The translations under genes were made by a program, and so were the position numbers. The notes under the pieces are model-generated. The model saw only the letters and a program-made list of their open reading frames with translations, was not told the DNA's origin and ran no database searches. A DNA stretch of 21,293 nucleotides, taken from a virus. This document shows positions 19,942 to 21,293 of the stretch, one piece after another. The DNA is taken from positions 1 to 21,293 of IMG/VR virus record IMGVR_UViG_3300035698_012178; one strand, written 5' to 3'. Position 1 is the first letter of the stretch. Each line of letters begins with the position of its first letter.

Positions 19942-21140
19942 AGTTCCTCCACTTCCTCATATGATACTAAATTAACATCCTTCTGGCTTACTCTTTTATC
20001 AGCCATTTTCTTATATTTTGGTGATAATTCTATCCCTACAAAATCCCGATCCAGTTCCTTTACTACTAATGCTGTAGTACCACTTCCCATAAAAGGATCA
20101 AGCACCACACAAGGAATAGTTTCCCCAATACCACAATCACAAGTCGGCTCCCACCCCACCGTCTTTACCTCAACAGTTCCCATACTAAGATTACCGTCCC
20201 TTCTAAAACCGCTTTCTTTAAGAACTGCTAATTTACCACCAACTTCCTTTTTATTCTTAGATGCTTTCTCCACCATTCTAATCCACGGAGATTTGCATTT
20301 AGGGCAACACCCCTTTGTTGATGTTCCCACCTTAATCAATGGTTCCACTAACTTTGGAGGGAAAACCGCATAATGTGCATCAGGAAATGATGCTGTATTA
20401 ATAGCCCACACAGACCTAGGAGTACGCTTACCGCTGTATTCAGCATATTCAGGCGGACGCGCATTCACACCATACTTGCCCCTTCTCTCTCTCGATCCTT
20501 TTGCGGCCCTTGTTCCTGATGGATATACTCCTTTTTCTCTAACAGCTTCCAAATCAAAGAAATAATGTTGTGACTTAGTTAATAAAAAAACATATTCATG
20601 CGATCCACAAAACCGATCTTTAGCAGGATCAGGCATAACACTACCACTATAACTAGAGCAAAAAGAAAGGCCTTTGGCCCAAATAACATCTTGCCGCAAC
20701 CACCATTCGTCAGCCTGAAGAGCCAAAGCCGTTCTCCAAGGTATTCCACACATATCCTTTGGTTTTAAATTAGAGGCTGTTACTTTCCAATCCTTTTTAC
20801 AACCTTGTCGTTTTCTACTTTGTGAAATCCCTTGATTTTTTAATGTGTTGTGTGTCCCTCCACCAACATAAGAATCACCTAAATTTAGGAACACCACTCC
20901 TGATGGATGCAACACCCTTCTTACTTCACGAAAAACTTTTACAAGATTATCTACAAATTCTTCTGGTGAATCCTCCTGCCCCAATTGACCAACCTCATCA
21001 TAATCACGTTTCCTATAATAAGGCGGACTAGTAACCACTAACTGAATACAATCATCAGGATACCTTTTTAAAACTTCTAGGCTATCCCCGCACACTATCT
21101 TATTAAGGAAAGGTTTTATTCTTTTAACTCTCTTTTTCAT
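19938..21140 (-). CDS. Beta-class DNA methyltransferase (N4-cytosine or N6-adenine)
   Basis: This encodes 400 residues. The catalytic motif TSPPYY is near residues 38-43, and the SAM-binding motif DPFMGSGTT is near the C-terminus (about 347-355), the order of beta-class enzymes. SPPY is shared by N4-cytosine and some N6-adenine methylases, so the modified base is not decided. Between them lie a target-recognition region and an insert with CCPKC and CDCG cysteines, a common zinc site in this family. The enzyme would protect phage DNA from host restriction or mark it. The start at 21140 overlaps the end of another methyltransferase (21137) by 4 nt. No partner restriction gene is visible. Confidence 0.9.
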   Translation of the reverse strand: MKKRVKRIKPFLNKIVCGDSLEVLKRYPDDCIQLVVTSPPYYRKRDYDEVGQLGQEDSPEEFVDNLVKVFREVRRVLHPSGVVFLNLGDSYVGGGTHNTLKNQGISQSRKRQGCKKDWKVTASNLKPKDMCGIPWRTALALQADEWWLRQDVIWAKGLSFCSSYSGSVMPDPAKDRFCGSHEYVFLLTKSQHYFFDLEAVREKGVYPSGTRAAKGSRERRGKYGVNARPPEYAEYSGKRTPRSVWAINTASFPDAHYAVFPPKLVEPLIKVGTSTKGCCPKCKSPWIRMVEKASKNKKEVGGKLAVLKESGFRRDGNLSMGTVEVKTVGWEPTCDCGIGETIPCVVLDPFMGSGTTALVVKELDRDFVGIELSPKYKKMADKRVSQKDVNLVSYEEVEEL

Positions 21141-21293
21141 GCCACAACACCTTCAATTTCCTCATCGACGAATAAATAATTTGCTTTTATCTCCAACATT
21201 TTTTTAATTCTTTTATTAGCCAAATCCACATATTCTTCTGCTATTTCAAAACCAATAAATTTCCTACCTGTTTTAATAGCCGCTATAGCTGTA
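21137..21293 (-). CDS. C-terminus of a second DNA methyltransferase (partial)
   Basis: Fifty-one codons are readable from the right edge to TGA at 21137. They encode AIKTGRKFIGFEI and EEYVDLANKRI, which match the segment that follows the SAM-binding DPFxGSGTT motif in beta-class methyltransferases; the full enzyme on 19938-21140 has DRDFVGIEL and PKYKKMADKRV in the same place. The catalytic part lies outside the window. The ATGA overlap with the next methyltransferase indicates coupled translation of two methylases. Confidence 0.75.
   Translation of the reverse strand, partial: TAIAAIKTGRKFIGFEIAEEYVDLANKRIKKMLEIKANYLFVDEEIEGVVA

Noticed and set aside
1-21293. CRISPR arrays, insertion sequences, attachment sites or a replication origin
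   Set aside because: I saw no regularly spaced repeats, transposase motifs, paired long repeats or iteron clusters; the only tandem repeats are coding trinucleotide tracts.

Overview
The window looks like part of the DNA replication and recombination module of a large, AT-rich, double-stranded DNA tailed bacteriophage. It could be a prophage or a metagenomic phage contig. All supported genes lie on the minus strand and are tightly packed, with ATGA/TAATG overlaps and strong AGGAGG-type ribosome binding sites. Conserved genes are phage-type replication and recombination enzymes, mixed with many small unrecognised genes. I saw no tRNA, rRNA, transposase, CRISPR array, portal, capsid or tail gene.

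Layout in the direction of transcription (right to left). At the right edge are the tail of one DNA methyltransferase and a complete second one (21293-19938). A DUF4031-like protein, a glutaredoxin-like protein with a C-terminal membrane segment and a small HTH-like protein follow (19941-19098). A near-consensus sigma70-type promoter (19096-19068) then drives a ~150-nt leader with a 12-bp hairpin and one gene (18903-18007). That gene encodes a protein with a pure Glu/Asp tract and a histone-H1-like Lys/Ala/Thr tract, and it ends at a strong intrinsic terminator (about 17956). Next come a radical SAM protein, a DnaN-like sliding clamp, a 916-aa DNA polymerase with an N-terminal family-4 uracil-DNA-glycosylase-like domain, a clamp-loader ATPase, a UvsY-like mediator and a phage ssDNA-binding protein (17933-9881). 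The ssDNA-binding protein is cut by an in-frame amber codon at 10796-10798.

Downstream are a structured intergenic element (9854-9779), a thymidylate-synthase-family enzyme, an M15-type peptidase, a RecA/UvsX recombinase, several small genes, a Holliday-junction-resolvase-like nuclease and an SbcD/gp47-like nuclease (9760-3938). A second promoter of the same architecture (3941-3913) serves the last block: small zinc-ribbon or unknown genes, an SbcC/gp46-like ATPase, two paralogous small proteins and a gene running off the left edge.

Together the genes give a fairly complete replisome and recombination set: polymerase, clamp, clamp loader, SSB, RecA, UvsY, SbcCD and a resolvase. Helicase and primase are not in the window. 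The most unusual points are the amber codon inside the otherwise intact SSB, the structured RNA candidate before the thymidylate-synthase-like gene, the self-contained transcription unit for the acidic/basic protein, and the glycosylase-polymerase fusion beside a thymidylate-synthase-family gene, which raises the possibility of modified-pyrimidine DNA. TAG is used as an ordinary stop by at least nine other genes here, so simple genome-wide TAG recoding is not supported by this window.
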